From assembly GCA_016699445.1 (NCBI GenBank), contig CP064976.1:1302001-1366000 (forward strand): a stretch of 64,000 nt of DNA, written 5' to 3'. The translations under genes were made by a program, and so were the position numbers. Positions 63,154-64,000 of the stretch are shown one piece after another (the first letter of the stretch is position 1; each line of letters opens with the position of its first letter). Below the pieces are notes generated by a model. That model ran no database searches. It was given only the letters and a program-made list of their open reading frames with translations, and had not been told where the DNA came from. The DNA comes from Deltaproteobacteria bacterium (GTDB taxonomy: Bacteria; UBA10199; JACPAL01; GCA-016699445).

Positions 63154-63995
63154 TTTTTGAAAGTACCCGCTTTATAAAACCGATCGAGTAAGAGATCTTT
63201 TTGCTGAAAGCGTTCTAAAGCCCATTGAGAAAGGGACTTTTCGTCTTTGGGAAGTGTGCTGATGGGAAATCGTTTTATATCGAGATGGACTTCTTTCACA
63301 TACCCTTTGACCCAATCTCGAAGAGTCGGGGTTTTGCCTACATAACCAATCGTTAAATCATAAACGGCCTGAATATGATTTTCCATCCCTTGGACGGTCG
63401 CTACAAAACCTTTGGTACGTGGAATAAGAACATGATTGAGAATGGGCACACCTTGCTTGGCGGCATAGGCCTGACTGCGTTCTTTTTTAGCTTGGGTAAA
63501 GCGTGTGCCTTCTAAAAAAGAAATGATCCAAACAGGAATAGAGTATTTGATGACTTTGGCAAAGACAGCTTGAATCTTATCTTTATCATCGGTCCAGTTT
63601 CTTTTAATAAAAAGACAATCGAGAAAGACCATGCCCCAACCAATCCCAGGTACATATTTCAATACATCTTTGACATACCATTTCAAATCCCCCAGCCGTC
63701 CTTGATCTTTGGCATACATGAGCAAAACCGTGATGTCGGCCATGGTTTGATGATTCATAATCACAATACTATTTTCCTTTTCCATCTCGGGCGTGAGTTG
63801 ATCCCCTGTGACTTCCAGGCGGATTCCATGAAGAATTTTCACAGTACTCGTACACCATCCCCACCAAAGATGGGCGCAATAAGAATTAAACTTTCGAAAG
63901 ACCTGGAGTGAAAAGGGTCGTATGATAATGACACTCAACATTTGGAGAATATTGATAACGACTAAAACCAATACCAAAATAAAAAACACAACCAT
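63150..63995 (-). CDS. PlsC/LPLAT-type acyltransferase
   Basis: This is a membrane-associated acyltransferase of 281 residues, probably complete. Two N-terminal hydrophobic segments (FFILVLVLVVINILQML) precede the HX4D motif (MNHQTMAD) and FLEGTRF, the acceptor-binding motif. The length and insert between them resemble the LCLAT/YihG group of acyl-CoA or acyl-ACP transferases that acylate phospholipids. The stop lies just before the proposed KdpE site. The N-terminus is within five bases of the window end, so a longer start cannot be ruled out. Confidence 0.82.
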   Translation of the reverse strand: MVVFFILVLVLVVINILQMLSVIIIRPFSLQVFRKFNSYCAHLWWGWCTSTVKILHGIRLEVTGDQLTPEMEKENSIVIMNHQTMADITVLLMYAKDQGRLGDLKWYVKDVLKYVPGIGWGMVFLDCLFIKRNWTDDKDKIQAVFAKVIKYSIPVWIISFLEGTRFTQAKKERSQAYAAKQGVPILNHVLIPRTKGFVATVQGMENHIQAVYDLTIGYVGKTPTLRDWVKGYVKEVHLDIKRFPISTLPKDEKSLSQWALERFQQKDLLLDRFYKAGTFKN

Positions 63996-64000
63996 ACTAA

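Noticed and set aside
1..64000. tRNA or rRNA genes
   Set aside because: I looked for T-loop and anticodon patterns by eye on both strands and found none; a covariance-model scan would be needed to exclude them.

Overview
The window looks like ordinary chromosome from a Gram-negative bacterium of a deltaproteobacterial or Bdellovibrio-like lineage, with about 40-48% GC by eye in most places. The evidence is a Pal lipoprotein followed by CpoB, porins and other outer-membrane barrels, lipoproteins with Asp-rich or Gly-rich low-complexity regions, a GldA/F/G-type ABC set, paired ArsA-family ATPases, PilZ and receiver-like regulators, and futalosine-type menaquinone genes (MqnD, long UbiD). The exact taxon cannot be fixed from the sequence alone. 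No rRNA, tRNA, CRISPR array or prophage was seen, and no stretch over 300 bases lacks a gene.

Layout. 0-4.5 kb: an unknown protein, DUF4438, a TVP38-type membrane protein and an NhaD-like antiporter. 4.5-9.2 kb: trehalose metabolism (GH15 hydrolase, a membrane-anchored OtsA, OtsB). 9.2-14 kb: sulfurtransferase, UbiD decarboxylase carrying a 28-bp palindrome, a glycosyltransferase and an AlbA_2 protein. 14-19.6 kb: an Fmt-Rpe fusion, TatA, a PhaR-type regulator, two ArsA-family ATPases, PilZ and a degenerate receiver. 19.7-24.7 kb: Pal, CpoB and the Gld-type ABC system. 24.7-33.2 kb: VKOR-DsbA, a damaged carbonic anhydrase, two divergent ABC exporters and a YyaL-type protein. 33-44 kb: acyltransferase, MqnD, a small DUF559 element with terminal inverted repeats, a porin behind a Fur-like box, PurE/PurK, NhaR, a hibernation factor and TerC. 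44.1-51.7 kb: a long same-strand cluster around a metal ABC transporter with His- and Cys-rich secreted proteins, two barrels and two lipoproteins. 52-64 kb: a VapBC-like pair, then a complete kdp operon with kdpDE and two extra small membrane proteins, a KimA-like potassium transporter and a PlsC-type acyltransferase.

How the genes work together. Ion and osmotic homeostasis recurs: Kdp, KimA-like, NhaD-like, NhaR, TerC and trehalose synthesis. The kdp and kimA promoter regions share a nearly identical 16-bp sequence (TTAAC-N6-TTAAC type) that I propose as a KdpE operator. The 44-52 kb cluster looks like a zinc or other metal acquisition locus with several proteins I cannot assign to known families.

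Quality caution. At least 16 genes are each broken by one or two single-base indels, mostly in short homopolymers and mostly deletions, and each reconstructs into a full-length family member. This pattern suits residual long-read sequencing error better than gene decay. I annotate these genes at full span and mark them as frameshifted.
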